Shown here: positions 29,185 through 37,953 of the stretch, piece by piece
Layout: each line of letters starts with the position of its first letter
Numbering within the stretch: the stretch's first letter is position 1
DNA from: Methylobrevis pamukkalensis
GTDB lineage: Bacteria > Pseudomonadota > Alphaproteobacteria > Rhizobiales > Pleomorphomonadaceae
Reading direction: 5' to 3'
Length of the DNA stretch: 64,000 bases
NCBI RefSeq assembly: GCF_001720135.1
Contig: NZ_MCRJ01000003.1
Location: 1-64,000 of the forward strand
Position numbers and translations under genes: made by a program
Notes under the pieces: model-generated
Databases searched by the model: none
What the model saw: only the letters and a program-made list of their open reading frames with translations
Told to the model about the DNA's origin: nothing

Positions 29185-30453
29185 TCAGCCGCCGGCCGCC
29201 CGGAAGATCTGCTGGCGCACGGTGCCGTCTTCCATCGGAACCGGCGTGTCGAGCGGCAGGTCCAGCGCGTGCCACACGTCGGTCAGCGCGTCGGCCAGAT
29301 GCTCGATCAGCCCGTCCTCGTGGAAGGGCGTCGGGGTGATGCGCAGCCGCTCCGTGCCGCGCGGCACGGTCGGGTAGTTGATCGGCTGGATGTAGATGCC
29401 GTGCTTTTCGAGCAGCATGTCCGAGGCGCGCTTGCACTTGTCCGGATCGCCGACCAGCAGCGGCACGATATGCGTCTCGCTCGGCATCACCGGCAGGCCG
29501 GCGGAGGCGAGCACGGCCTTGGTGCGCTCGGCCTGGCGCTGGTGGCGCGCGCGCTCCTCGCTGCTCGCCTTGAGATGGCGGATCGAGGCCTTGGCCGCCG
29601 CGCAGATCGCGGGGGGGAGCGAGGTGGTGAAGATGAAGCCCGGCGCATAGGAGCGCACCGCGTCGATCAGCGCGGCCTTGCCGGTGATGTAGCCGCCGAC
29701 GACGCCGTAAGCCTTGGCCAGCGTGCCCTCGATCACGTCGATGCGGTCCATCACGCCGTCGCGCTCGCAGATGCCGGCGCCGCGCGGGCCATACATGCCG
29801 ACCGCATGCACTTCGTCGATGTAGGTCATCGCGCCGTACTTGTCGGCCAGATCGGCGATCCGCTCGATCGGGGCGATGTCGCCGTCCATCGAATAGACGG
29901 ATTCGAACACGACCAGCTTGGCCCGCTCGCGGCCGGCCTTCTTCAGCATCTCTTCCAGATGGTCGAGATCGTTGTGGCGCCAGACCTGCTTCGAGACGCC
30001 GGAATTCTTCACGCCGGCGATCATCGAGGCGTGATTGAGCGCGTCGGAGAGGATCAGGCAGTCCGGCAGCAGCCGGGCGATCGTCGAGATCGCCGCCTCG
30101 TTGGACACGAAGCCGGAGGTGAAGACGAGGCCGGCTTCCTTGCCGTGCAGGTCGGCGAGCTCGGCTTCCAGCTGCACCAGCGGATGGCTGGTGCCCGAAA
30201 TGTTGCGCGTGCCGCCGGCGCCGGCGCCCATCCGGGTCGCCGTGTCGGTCAGCGCCGAGATCACGGCCGGATGCTGGCCCATGCCGAGATAGTCGTTCGA
30301 GCACCACACGGTGATCTCGCGGACGTCGCCGTCGCGGCGCCACAGCGCCGTCGGGAAGCGACCGGCCACCCGCTCGAGATCTGCGAAGACACGGTAGCGC
30401 TGCTCGTCCTTCAGCGCCGCCACGGCGTTCTCGAAAATCGCGTCGTAATTCAT
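29185..30453 (-). CDS. hemA: 5-aminolevulinate synthase
   Basis: A 422-residue alpha-oxoamine synthase that condenses glycine and succinyl-CoA to 5-aminolevulinate, the alphaproteobacterial entry to haem. The PLP lysine is in [17 protein letters not shown]. The glycine-rich [13 protein letters not shown] and [12 protein letters not shown] motifs are complete. The start at 30453 ([20 protein letters not shown]) matches the family, and in-frame sequence further upstream is not conserved. A perfect FixK box lies 225 bases upstream. There is only one hemA in the window. Its induction together with hemN would raise haem supply for the cbb3 oxidase at low oxygen. Confidence 0.96.
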   Translation of the reverse strand: MNYDAIFENAVAALKDEQRYRVFADLERVAGRFPTALWRRDGDVREITVWCSNDYLGMGQHPAVISALTDTATRMGAGAGGTRNISGTSHPLVQLEAELADLHGKEAGLVFTSGFVSNEAAISTIARLLPDCLILSDALNHASMIAGVKNSGVSKQVWRHNDLDHLEEMLKKAGRERAKLVVFESVYSMDGDIAPIERIADLADKYGAMTYIDEVHAVGMYGPRGAGICERDGVMDRIDVIEGTLAKAYGVVGGYITGKAALIDAVRSYAPGFIFTTSLPPAICAAAKASIRHLKASSEERARHQRQAERTKAVLASAGLPVMPSETHIVPLLVGDPDKCKRASDMLLEKHGIYIQPINYPTVPRGTERLRITPTPFHEDGLIEHLADALTDVWHALDLPLDTPVPMEDGTVRQQIFRAAGG

Positions 30454-30677
30454 GTCGCTGTCGATGTCCTCCGGGTCGCGGCACTTTACAGTGCCCGGCC
30501 CGCCCTGTCGAATGACGAAAGCGCGCATCAGATTCTCCCGCAGCGAGGTGGCGCGTCGCGTCCTCGTGCGGCGAGGCTTTCGTCGATGGGATCCCGCCTC
30601 GCGGCCAGTTTGCACATCTGGCACCCTCGCCGCAATGCGGGTCGTTACGACCCTGACCTGCATGCACCCCGCCCGCC

Positions 30678-30691
30678 TTGATCCCGATCAA
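30678..30691. promoter_or_regulatory. Perfect FixK/FNR box upstream of hemA
   Basis: TTGATCCCGATCAA is a perfect 14-base dyad of the FNR/FixK type (TTGAT-N4-ATCAA). It overlaps the last codon and stop of the upstream minus-strand DUF3616 gene. The distance to hemA (about 225 bases) implies a long leader of roughly 180 bases if it works at -41.5. Confidence 0.85.
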
Positions 30692-31808
30692 GCCGCCGCG
30701 CTTTTTGTGCGCGGTTGCGGCGCAGCGACAGGCGGGGGCGCCCCGGCCTGCGGGTCGACCGACCAGACGTCGGCGCGCACGCTGGTCTCCTGCTCGTTCA
30801 GCCGCTGATCCGCGGGACTGTCGTAGACGACGAGCCAGTCGTCGCCCCAGGCGACGAGGCCCTCCGGATGGTCCACCGCGCCGCGATAGGGCAGTTCCAC
30901 CACATGGACGAGATCGGTCTCGGGATGGACCATGGAGGTGCGACACCGGACCGCATCCGTCCAGCGCAGCACATGGGCCGGTCCGTCGCCGGCCATGACC
31001 GGCCCGGTCAGCACCAGGAGATCGTCGCCGTCGAAGGCGAGATCGCGGATGCCGAGGCGCGGGTGGGCAGCAGGTGCTTGCGGTAGCGGCGGCGACCATC
31101 GATCCTTTTCGCCTTGAGACCGCTCTTGCCGGTCACCTTCATCTCCAGCTCCAGGATCACCGCATAGCCGCGCAGAACCGGGCCGCGCAGGCCGAGCCAG
31201 ACGCGCAGGCCGCGCGCGGCGATGCCCTCGATGTCGAGGCCGTTTTCCTTGGAGGGCAGCGACAGGAACGGGGCGAGATGCGGATCCTTGCCGAGCCAGC
31301 GCATCAGGCGGCTCTTCGTCTTGCCGAACCGCACATGCTCGGCGCGGCGGCTGCCGGCGCGGCGTACCGGCCGAAGGTCGCCGTCGGCGCCCGACAGCGG
31401 AAACCGTCCGAGAAAATAGCGGTTGGCTTCGCGCGTGACGGCGGTCATGGCGGCAAGATTGGTCGCCCCGTCATCCTCGGCATCCGGCTTCTTGCGCTTG
31501 AGCGCATGGGAGCCGACCACCCACAGCCAGTCGTCGTCGCAGCACAGGCCCTCGATGTCCATTTCGCCGGCCGGTCCGTCCGGCAGGTCGAGCAGTTCGC
31601 CGAGATTGAAGTGGCGATGGTCCCCCCAGTGCCCGTCCTGCTCGGTCAGCCGGTCCACCCCGGCGGTCTCGTCGCAGGACAGGAACAGGCAGCCCCGGGA
31701 GAAGGTGGCGGCCGAGAGATCCGACTGGATCGGATCGTCGACGTGGCGCAGCATGTCCGGCGTGCTGAACTTCAGTTCGATCGCCCTGCGGGCATGGTGG
31801 ACGGTCAT
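30688..31808 (-). CDS. DUF3616 family protein; apparent frameshift near 31061
   Basis: About 373 residues after one base is restored. The product looks like a beta-propeller-type DUF3616 protein, with repeated short blade-like segments such as DIEGLCCDDDWLWVVGSHALKRKK, DIEGIAARGLRVWLGLRGPVLRG and, in the next frame, HPEGLVAWGDDWLVVYDSP. No signal peptide is seen with the start at 31808 (MTVHHARRAIELKF). The frame break is at CCCACC-CGCGCCTCGG on the coding strand, one C short. The function of the family is unknown. It is upstream of hemA on the same strand, but hemA has its own FixK box. Confidence 0.75.
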
Positions 31809-32057
31809 GGCAACTCCTCTTGCCGGAATCTCCCTCCCGCGGGCCGCCCGAAATCGTCGGGAACGCCGGGTGCGGGGTCGATCACACATGACGCCCGGAT
31901 CGGTGGCGCTGTTCCATCCCGGGCCTAACGGCTTTTTCACGTTTGCAGGCGATCCTCGCCAGACGGGGCGGCAGTCGTTCGTCCCGGAGGTTGATCCGAC
32001 CGCGTGCCGGCGCCCCTGCCGGCGTCATTGGCCAACGGCCGGGAGAAGGCGCTCGCC

Positions 32058-32543
32058 GTGCAGCTCGATCTATCGTCCCTGACCTTTCTCGTCGTGGAGG
32101 ACAGTGCGTATATGCGCACGATCCTGCGCACGATGCTGCAGGGCTTCGGGGCACGCCGGATCGTCGAGGCCGAAGACGGCGCCTCCGGCCTCGAGGCCAT
32201 GGACCGCGCCAACCCGGACATCCTGATTCTCGACTGGGTGATGCCGATCCTCGACGGCGCCGACATGGTGCGGATGATCCGCTCGCCGAAGAACCCCTTC
32301 GCCTACATCCCGATCATCATGGTCACCGGCCACACCGAGCGCAGCCGGATCGTCGAGGCCCGGCGCCTCGGCATCCACGAACTGCTGTGCAAGCCGATCT
32401 CGGCGAAATCGCTCTACCAGCGCGTCCAGAGCGTGATCGTCGCCCCGCGCGACTTCGTGAAGACGCCGACCTATTTCGGCCCCGCCCCGCGCGAGATCCG
32501 CAACCGCCAGAACATCTGGCAGGTGCACAAGGACGTCGCCTGA
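32058..32543 (+). CDS. CheY-like response regulator with C-terminal tail
   Basis: A 161-residue protein. The receiver domain has VVEDSAYMRTIL, phosphoacceptor Asp in ILILDWVMPILDGADMV and Lys in LLCKPISAKSL. The final 45 residues (FVKTPTYFGPAPREIRNRQNIW) are polar and common in alphaproteobacterial receivers of this kind. It starts with GTG at 32058 because the in-frame codons from 32004 look unstructured. No histidine kinase is adjacent. It is 0.5 kb upstream of the osmoprotectant operon, but a link is not shown. Confidence 0.82.
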   Translation: MQLDLSSLTFLVVEDSAYMRTILRTMLQGFGARRIVEAEDGASGLEAMDRANPDILILDWVMPILDGADMVRMIRSPKNPFAYIPIIMVTGHTERSRIVEARRLGIHELLCKPISAKSLYQRVQSVIVAPRDFVKTPTYFGPAPREIRNRQNIWQVHKDVA

Positions 32544-33041
32544 GACGGTGCCGCAGCGTCGCTGAAACACGATCGACCGGTGGCTGTCGCGGGCCCGCCC
32601 GGATGAAGCCGGCCCGATGCACCTCCGCGCCCGCACGATTTTCTGCGGAACAATCCGGGCCCTCCTCTCATTGAAATCGCGAAGCTGCTGCCTTCTGGCC
32701 ACGCTTCGCGGTGCCGCTGCGGCCGCCCGCCCTCTCGGACGGCGTCACCGGCACTGTGCAATCTGGACCGTTTCCCTCTTGTGATCCGCGGATTTCAGGA
32801 GCGAAGCGATCTTTGCCGTGCGGGTCGCTGGCAGCCGGTCAGCGTTGATTCCTGGGATTGGTGCCGATAAGGCCAGATGATCCGTACACATTTCGCAAGC
32901 CGGATGGATGAGCCGACGAAGATCCGGCGCGTCCGGCAGGACAGGAATTTGCAGTCGCCGGGTTGTGCCGGGGGGATCCCTGACCTAGGGTCGCCCTGCC
33001 GTCGGACGGCTCGACATGGACTTCAGGAGAGGCCGACGATC
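32544..33041. other. Non-coding gap upstream of the NAGGN operon
   Basis: No convincing gene is seen in these 498 bases. The stretch from about 32640 to 32900 is less GC-rich than its surroundings and probably holds the promoter of the osmoprotectant operon. An AGGAG site lies just before the ATG at 33042. I find no clear palindrome, terminator or repeat. Confidence 0.5.
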
Positions 33042-34817
33042 ATGTGTGGAATCTGTGGTGAACTCAATTTCGACGGCCGCATGGCGGATGTCGGAGCAAT
33101 TTCCCGCATGAACGACGCGATGGCGCCGCGCGGTCCCGACGCCTCGGGCGTGCTGGCGCGTGGCCGGGTGGCCCTCGGCCATCGCCGGCTGATGATCCTC
33201 GATCTCTCGTCCCGCTCCGAACAGCCGATGGCCGACCCGGATCTCGGGCTCGCCATCGCCTTCAACGGCTGCATCTACAATTTCCGCGAATTGCGCGCCG
33301 ACCTCGTCGGGATGGGCTACCGCTTCTTCTCCGACGGCGACACCGAGGTGATCCTCAAGGCCTGGCACGCCTGGGGGCCGGACTGCGTGAAGCGCTTCCA
33401 CGGCATGTTCGCCTTCGCGATCCACGAGCGCGAGACCGGCCGCGTGGCGCTGGTGCGCGACCGCTTCGGCATCAAGCCGCTCTATCTCGCCGAGACCCCC
33501 GGCCGCCTGCGCTTTTCCTCCTCACTGCCGGCGCTGCTCAAGGCCGGCGACATCGACACCTCGGTCGATCCGGCGGCGCTGCATCACTACATGAGCTTCC
33601 ACGCCGTGGTGCCGGCGCCGCGCACGATCCTCAAGGGCGTGCGCAAGCTGCCGCCCGCCACCATCCGCATCATCGAGGCGGACGGCACCTTCCGCGACGA
33701 GGTCTACTGGCGGCTCGATTTCGGACGCGGCGCGGATGAAGAGCGCGTCTCCTCGGAGGAATGGCAGGACCGGGTTCTCGCCAGCCTGCGCAAGGCGGTC
33801 GAGCGGCGCATCGTCGCCGACGTGCCGGTCGGCGTGCTGCTGTCGGGCGGCGTCGATTCCAGCCTGATCGTCGCGCTGCTGGCCGAGGCCGGCCAGACCG
33901 GGCTCAAGACCTTCTCGGTCGGCTTCGAGAGCGTGGGCGGCATGGAGGGCGACGAGTTCCGCTACTCCGACATCATCGCCGACCGCTACCAGACCGACCA
34001 CACCCGCATCTTCGTGCCGTCGTCGGACATGATCGCCGCGCTGCCGGGCGTGTTTGCCGCCCAGTCCGAGCCGATGGTCTCCTACGACAACGTCGGCTTC
34101 TATCTCCTGTCGAAGGAGGTGGCCAAGCACGTCACCGTGGTGCAGAGCGGGCAGGGCGCCGACGAGGTCTTCGCCGGCTACCACTGGTATCCGCCGCTGG
34201 CCGGCGCCAACGATCCGGTCGGCGACTATGCCCGCGTGTTCTTCGACCGCGACCACGCCACGCTGGCCGGCCAGCTGTCGCCGGAGTTCATGGCGGACCG
34301 CGACGAAAGCCTCGCCTTCATCGCCGCCCACATGGGCGAGGCGGGCGCCGAGGAGGCGGTCGACAAGGCGCTGCGGCTCGATTCCACGGTGATGCTGGTC
34401 GACGATCCGGTGAAGCGGGTCGACAACATGACCATGGCCTTCGGCCTCGAGGCGCGCGTGCCCTTCCTCGACCACGAACTGGTGGAACTCGCCGCCCGCA
34501 TCCCGCCGCGCCACAAGGTGGACGCCGGCGGCAAGAAGGTGCTGAAGGACGTGGCCCGCCGCATCCTTCCTGCCGAGATCATCGACCGCAAGAAGGGCTA
34601 TTTCCCCGTGCCGGCCCTGAAATACATCGAGGGCGAGGTGCTGGAGATGGTGCGCGACGCGCTGTCCTCGCAGGCCGCCCGCGAGCGCGGCATCTTCCGC
34701 CCCGGCTACGTGCAGCAGCTGATCGACGACCCGAAGGCGGCGATCACGCCGCTCGGCGGCTCCGAACTCTGGCAGGTGGCGACCCTTGAGATGTGGCTGC
34801 AGGCCCAGGCCGCCTGA
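33042..34817 (+). CDS. asnO: N-acetylglutaminylglutamine amidotransferase (asparagine synthase-like)
   Basis: A 591-residue class II glutamine amidotransferase. The catalytic Cys2 follows the initiator Met (MCGICGELNF), with the glutaminase loop RGPDASG and FNGCIYNFRELR. The synthetase domain has the ATP-pyrophosphatase loop VLLSGGVDSSLIVALLAE and the RVDNMTMAFGLEARVPFLD motif. The next two genes identify it as the amidating enzyme of the osmolyte N-acetylglutaminylglutamine amide (NAGGN), not asparagine synthetase. The AGGAGAGGCCGACGATC leader fixes the start. Confidence 0.92.
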   Translation: MCGICGELNFDGRMADVGAISRMNDAMAPRGPDASGVLARGRVALGHRRLMILDLSSRSEQPMADPDLGLAIAFNGCIYNFRELRADLVGMGYRFFSDGDTEVILKAWHAWGPDCVKRFHGMFAFAIHERETGRVALVRDRFGIKPLYLAETPGRLRFSSSLPALLKAGDIDTSVDPAALHHYMSFHAVVPAPRTILKGVRKLPPATIRIIEADGTFRDEVYWRLDFGRGADEERVSSEEWQDRVLASLRKAVERRIVADVPVGVLLSGGVDSSLIVALLAEAGQTGLKTFSVGFESVGGMEGDEFRYSDIIADRYQTDHTRIFVPSSDMIAALPGVFAAQSEPMVSYDNVGFYLLSKEVAKHVTVVQSGQGADEVFAGYHWYPPLAGANDPVGDYARVFFDRDHATLAGQLSPEFMADRDESLAFIAAHMGEAGAEEAVDKALRLDSTVMLVDDPVKRVDNMTMAFGLEARVPFLDHELVELAARIPPRHKVDAGGKKVLKDVARRILPAEIIDRKKGYFPVPALKYIEGEVLEMVRDALSSQAARERGIFRPGYVQQLIDDPKAAITPLGGSELWQVATLEMWLQAQAA

Positions 34818-34910
34818 CCAGCTTCCTGCGTCGCCGGGCCCGGATCGCGTCTCTCGTGGTGGCCCGGCGATGTCCGCGACAGACGTCAGCGACGACGAAG
34901 GACGAGTTCC

Positions 34911-36647
34911 ATGACCTCACCCATCCCCGTGACCGAAAGCGCGACCGAAGCCGGCGCCAGTGCCGCGCCGCAGGGCCGGCCCGCCATCGTCGACTGCGGC
35001 TGGGGCCGCCTGCTGTTCGGCCCGACCTTCGCCGACCCGGCGGCCCTCGTGGACGCCATGCGCGAGGAGGCGCCCGGCCGCCGCGACATCGCCTTCTACA
35101 TCTCCGACCCGCATGTGGTGCTGGCCGGCGCGCCGCACGAACTGTTCCTCGATCCCTCGCACACCTTCCGCCTCGACCTTGGCGCCACCGCGGCCTCCGA
35201 CCGGGAGACGCACAATTTCACGATCCGTCCGGTGACGGGGTCGGCCGACGCCGAGGCACTCGACCGGATCTACGGCGCGCGCGGCATGGTGACGATCCCG
35301 CCGCACGAGATCGACCGCCTCGCCGACGATCCGGCGGTGGAGATCCTCGTCGCCGAAAGCACGGCGACCGGCGCGATCCTCGGCACGGTGATGGGCGTCG
35401 ACCATGTCCGCGCCTTCGGAGATCCGGAAGCGGGCTCGTCGCTCTGGTGCCTGGCCGTCGATCCGCAGGCGACCCTGCCGGGCGTCGGCGTCGCGCTGGT
35501 CGAGGCGCTGGCCGACCTGTTCCGGCAGCGGAGTACCCGCTTCATGGACCTGTCGGTGATCCACGACAACGCCGAGGCGATCGCGCTCTACGAGAAGCTC
35601 GGCTTCGAGCGGGTGCCGTATTTCACCCTGAAGCGCAAGAATTCCTTCAACGAGAAGCTGTTCGCCGGGCCGCTGCCCGAGGCGGGCCTCAACCCCTATG
35701 CCCGGCTGATCGTCGACGAGGCGCGCCGGCGCGGCATCGACGCCGAGATCACCGACGCCGAGGGCGGCTTCTTCCGCCTCAGCTTCGGCGGCCGCGCGGT
35801 GCATTGCCGCGAAAGCCTCAGCGAACTTACCTCCGCCGTCGCCATGTCGATCTGCGACGACAAGGCGGTGACGCGGCGCGTCGTGGAAAAGGCCGGAGTC
35901 GTCGTGCCGAAGCAGATCGAGGGCGACGATCCGGAACGGCTCGAGGCCTTCCTTGCCGAACACGGCGCGCTGGTGGTGAAGCCGGCGCGCGGCGAGCAGG
36001 GACGCGGCATCTCGGTCGGCGTCGAGACGCCCGAGGCGCTGGAGGCGGCGATCGGGATGGCCAAGGCCGTCTGTGACCGGGTGATCGTCGAATCCTGCGC
36101 GAGCGGCGAGGACCTGCGCCTGATCGTCATCGGCTACCGGCTGGTGGCCGCCGCCGTGCGCCGGCCGCCCCGGGTGTTCGGCGACGGCAACCGCACCATC
36201 CGCGACCTGATCGAACGCCAGAGCCGGCGGCGGGAGGCGGCGACGGCCGGCGAATCGTCGATCCCCGTCGATGGCGAGACCGAGCGCTGCCTCGCCCGCG
36301 CCGGCCTGTCGCTCGACGACGTGCCGGACGAGGGCGTCGAGGTGGTGGTGCGCGGCACCGCCAACCTCCACACCGGCGGCACGATCCACGACGTGACCGA
36401 CATCGTGCACCCGGTTCTCGTCGATGCGGCGATCAAGGCCGCCCGCGCCATCCAGATCCCGGTGGTCGGCATCGATTTCATCATCACCGCCCCGGACAAG
36501 CCGGAGTATGTCTTCATCGAGGCCAACGAGCGGCCCGGCCTGGCCAATCACGAGCCACAGCCGACGGCCGAGCGCTTCGTCGACCTGCTGTTCCCGCAGA
36601 CCATGCCGGCCGCAGCAAGGCTGGCGGGACGCGCGGCCCGGAGTTGA
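34911..36647 (+). CDS. ngg: N-acetylglutaminylglutamine synthetase (GNAT plus ATP-grasp fusion)
   Basis: A 578-residue fusion. The N-terminal half holds a GNAT acetyltransferase (LAVDPQATLPGVGVALVEAL is the acetyl-CoA loop; YEKLGFERVPYF the end). The C-terminal half holds an ATP-grasp ligase with LVVKPARGEQGRGISVGV and the metal-binding VFIEANERPGLANHE. Together they would acetylate glutamine and join it to a second glutamine to give NAG-Gln. It lies 93 bases after asnO and 30 bases before the peptidase gene, so the three form one operon. Confidence 0.92.
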   Translation: MTSPIPVTESATEAGASAAPQGRPAIVDCGWGRLLFGPTFADPAALVDAMREEAPGRRDIAFYISDPHVVLAGAPHELFLDPSHTFRLDLGATAASDRETHNFTIRPVTGSADAEALDRIYGARGMVTIPPHEIDRLADDPAVEILVAESTATGAILGTVMGVDHVRAFGDPEAGSSLWCLAVDPQATLPGVGVALVEALADLFRQRSTRFMDLSVIHDNAEAIALYEKLGFERVPYFTLKRKNSFNEKLFAGPLPEAGLNPYARLIVDEARRRGIDAEITDAEGGFFRLSFGGRAVHCRESLSELTSAVAMSICDDKAVTRRVVEKAGVVVPKQIEGDDPERLEAFLAEHGALVVKPARGEQGRGISVGVETPEALEAAIGMAKAVCDRVIVESCASGEDLRLIVIGYRLVAAAVRRPPRVFGDGNRTIRDLIERQSRRREAATAGESSIPVDGETERCLARAGLSLDDVPDEGVEVVVRGTANLHTGGTIHDVTDIVHPVLVDAAIKAARAIQIPVVGIDFIITAPDKPEYVFIEANERPGLANHEPQPTAERFVDLLFPQTMPAAARLAGRAARS

Positions 36648-36677
36648 GGCGCGGCGGTTGCCCGGAAGGAAGACAGA

Positions 36678-37842
36678 ATGCCCAGGCTTGCCATTGATTC
36701 CGACTATCTGCTGAAGCGGCTCGACACGCTGCTGTCGATCCCGAGCCCGGCCGGCTACACCGACATGATCGTGCGGGAGTGCTCGGCCGAACTGGAGCGG
36801 CTCGGCGTCAAGCCGGAACTGACCCGGCGCGGCGCGATCCGCGCGGTGACGCGCGGCAAGGCGCGCCGGCCCGGCCGGGCGATCATCGCCCACGTCGACA
36901 CGCTCGGCGCGCAGGTCAAGGCGATCAAGGACAACGGCCGGCTGGAACTGGTGCCGATCGGGCACTGGTCGGCGCGCTTTGCCGAGGCGCGCGCACCACG
37001 ATCTACACCGAGAAGGGCGCCTGGCGCGGCACGATCCTGCCGCTGAAGCCTCCGGCCACACGTTCAACCAGGAGGTCGACACCGCGCCGGTCGGCTGGAC
37101 CCATGTGGAACTGCGCATCGACGCGCTGGTGCGCAGCAAGGCCGACTGCGAGAAGCTGGGCTTTTCGGTGGGCGACTTCGTGTCGATCGACCCGCAGCCG
37201 GAATTCCTCGACAACGGCTTCCTCGTCTCGCGCCATCTCGACGACAAGGCCGGCGTGGCGGTGATGTTCGCGGCGCTGGAGGCGATCCTGCGCGAGGGCG
37301 TGGAACTGCCCGTCGACGGCTACTGGCTGTTCTCGATCGCCGAGGAAATCGGCGTCGGCGCCTCGTCGGTGCTCTCGTCGGACATCGCCTCGCTGGTGGC
37401 GATCGACAACGGCACGGCGGCGCCGGGCCAGGCGTCGGACGAGTTCGGCGTCACCATCTCCATGGCCGACCAGACCGGGCCCTTCGACTATCACCTCACC
37501 CGCAAGCTGATCCGGCTCTGCCGCGAGAACGACATCCGCTACCAGCAGGACGTGTTCCGCTACTACCGCTCGGACAGCGCCTCGGCGATCGAGGCCGGCG
37601 AGGACGTGCGCACCGCGCTGATCACCTTCGGCGTCGATGCCTCCCACGGCTACGAGCGCACCAACATCCACGCCCTGCGCTCGCTGGCCGAACTCGTCAC
37701 CGCCTATCTCACGAGCCCGGTGGAGATCCAGCGCGACGCCTGGGAGGTCTCCGGCATCGAGGGCTTCACCACCCAGCCGATGGAAGAGGCGAAGGCCGCC
37801 CACGAGCCGGTGGTGCCGCGGCCGCACCGCACGGATGCGTGA
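36678..37842 (+). CDS. NAGGN-system M42 family peptidase; two apparent frameshifts near 36987 and 37048
   Basis: About 388 residues when two single bases are restored. M42 aminopeptidase features are AIIAHVDTLGAQVKAI, the metal-bridging Asp in SRHLDDKAGVAV, the catalytic Glu pair in FSIAEEIGVGAS and the DNGTAAPGQ region. The first break is at GAGG-CGCGC (AEGARTTIYTEKG expected), the second at AAG-CCTCC (LKASGHTFNQE expected). Only 60 bases lie between them, read in the middle frame. This family accompanies asnO and ngg in NAGGN loci and probably hydrolyses the osmolyte or its precursors. A terminator follows at 37877. Confidence 0.88.
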
Positions 37843-37876
37843 GCCCGGTTCGCCGGCGCTGAGACCGGGTCCGACG

Positions 37877-37913
37877 AAAAAGCCCTCCCCGACGACGTCG
37901 GGGAGGGCTTTTT
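37877..37913. terminator. Bidirectional terminator between the NAGGN operon and the RND pump
   Basis: AAAAAGCCCTCCCCGACG and its exact complement CGTCGGGGAGGGCTTTTT form a perfect stem of 18 pairs around one central base, with an A-run on one side and a T-run on the other. It can end both the plus-strand osmoprotectant operon and the minus-strand efflux operon. Confidence 0.93.
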
Positions 37914-37953
37914 CATGTCGCGAGGGGCAGGGCCGAACCGACCGCCGCCAGGG

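Noticed and set aside
28069-30681. An 870-codon open frame on the plus strand opposite the dipeptidase and hemA
   Set aside because: It crosses two genes and a terminator, and its translation is typical of antisense GC-rich DNA.
37877-37913. The perfect hairpin as a regulator binding site
   Set aside because: It has A- and T-runs on its two sides and lies between convergent operons, so a bidirectional terminator explains it.
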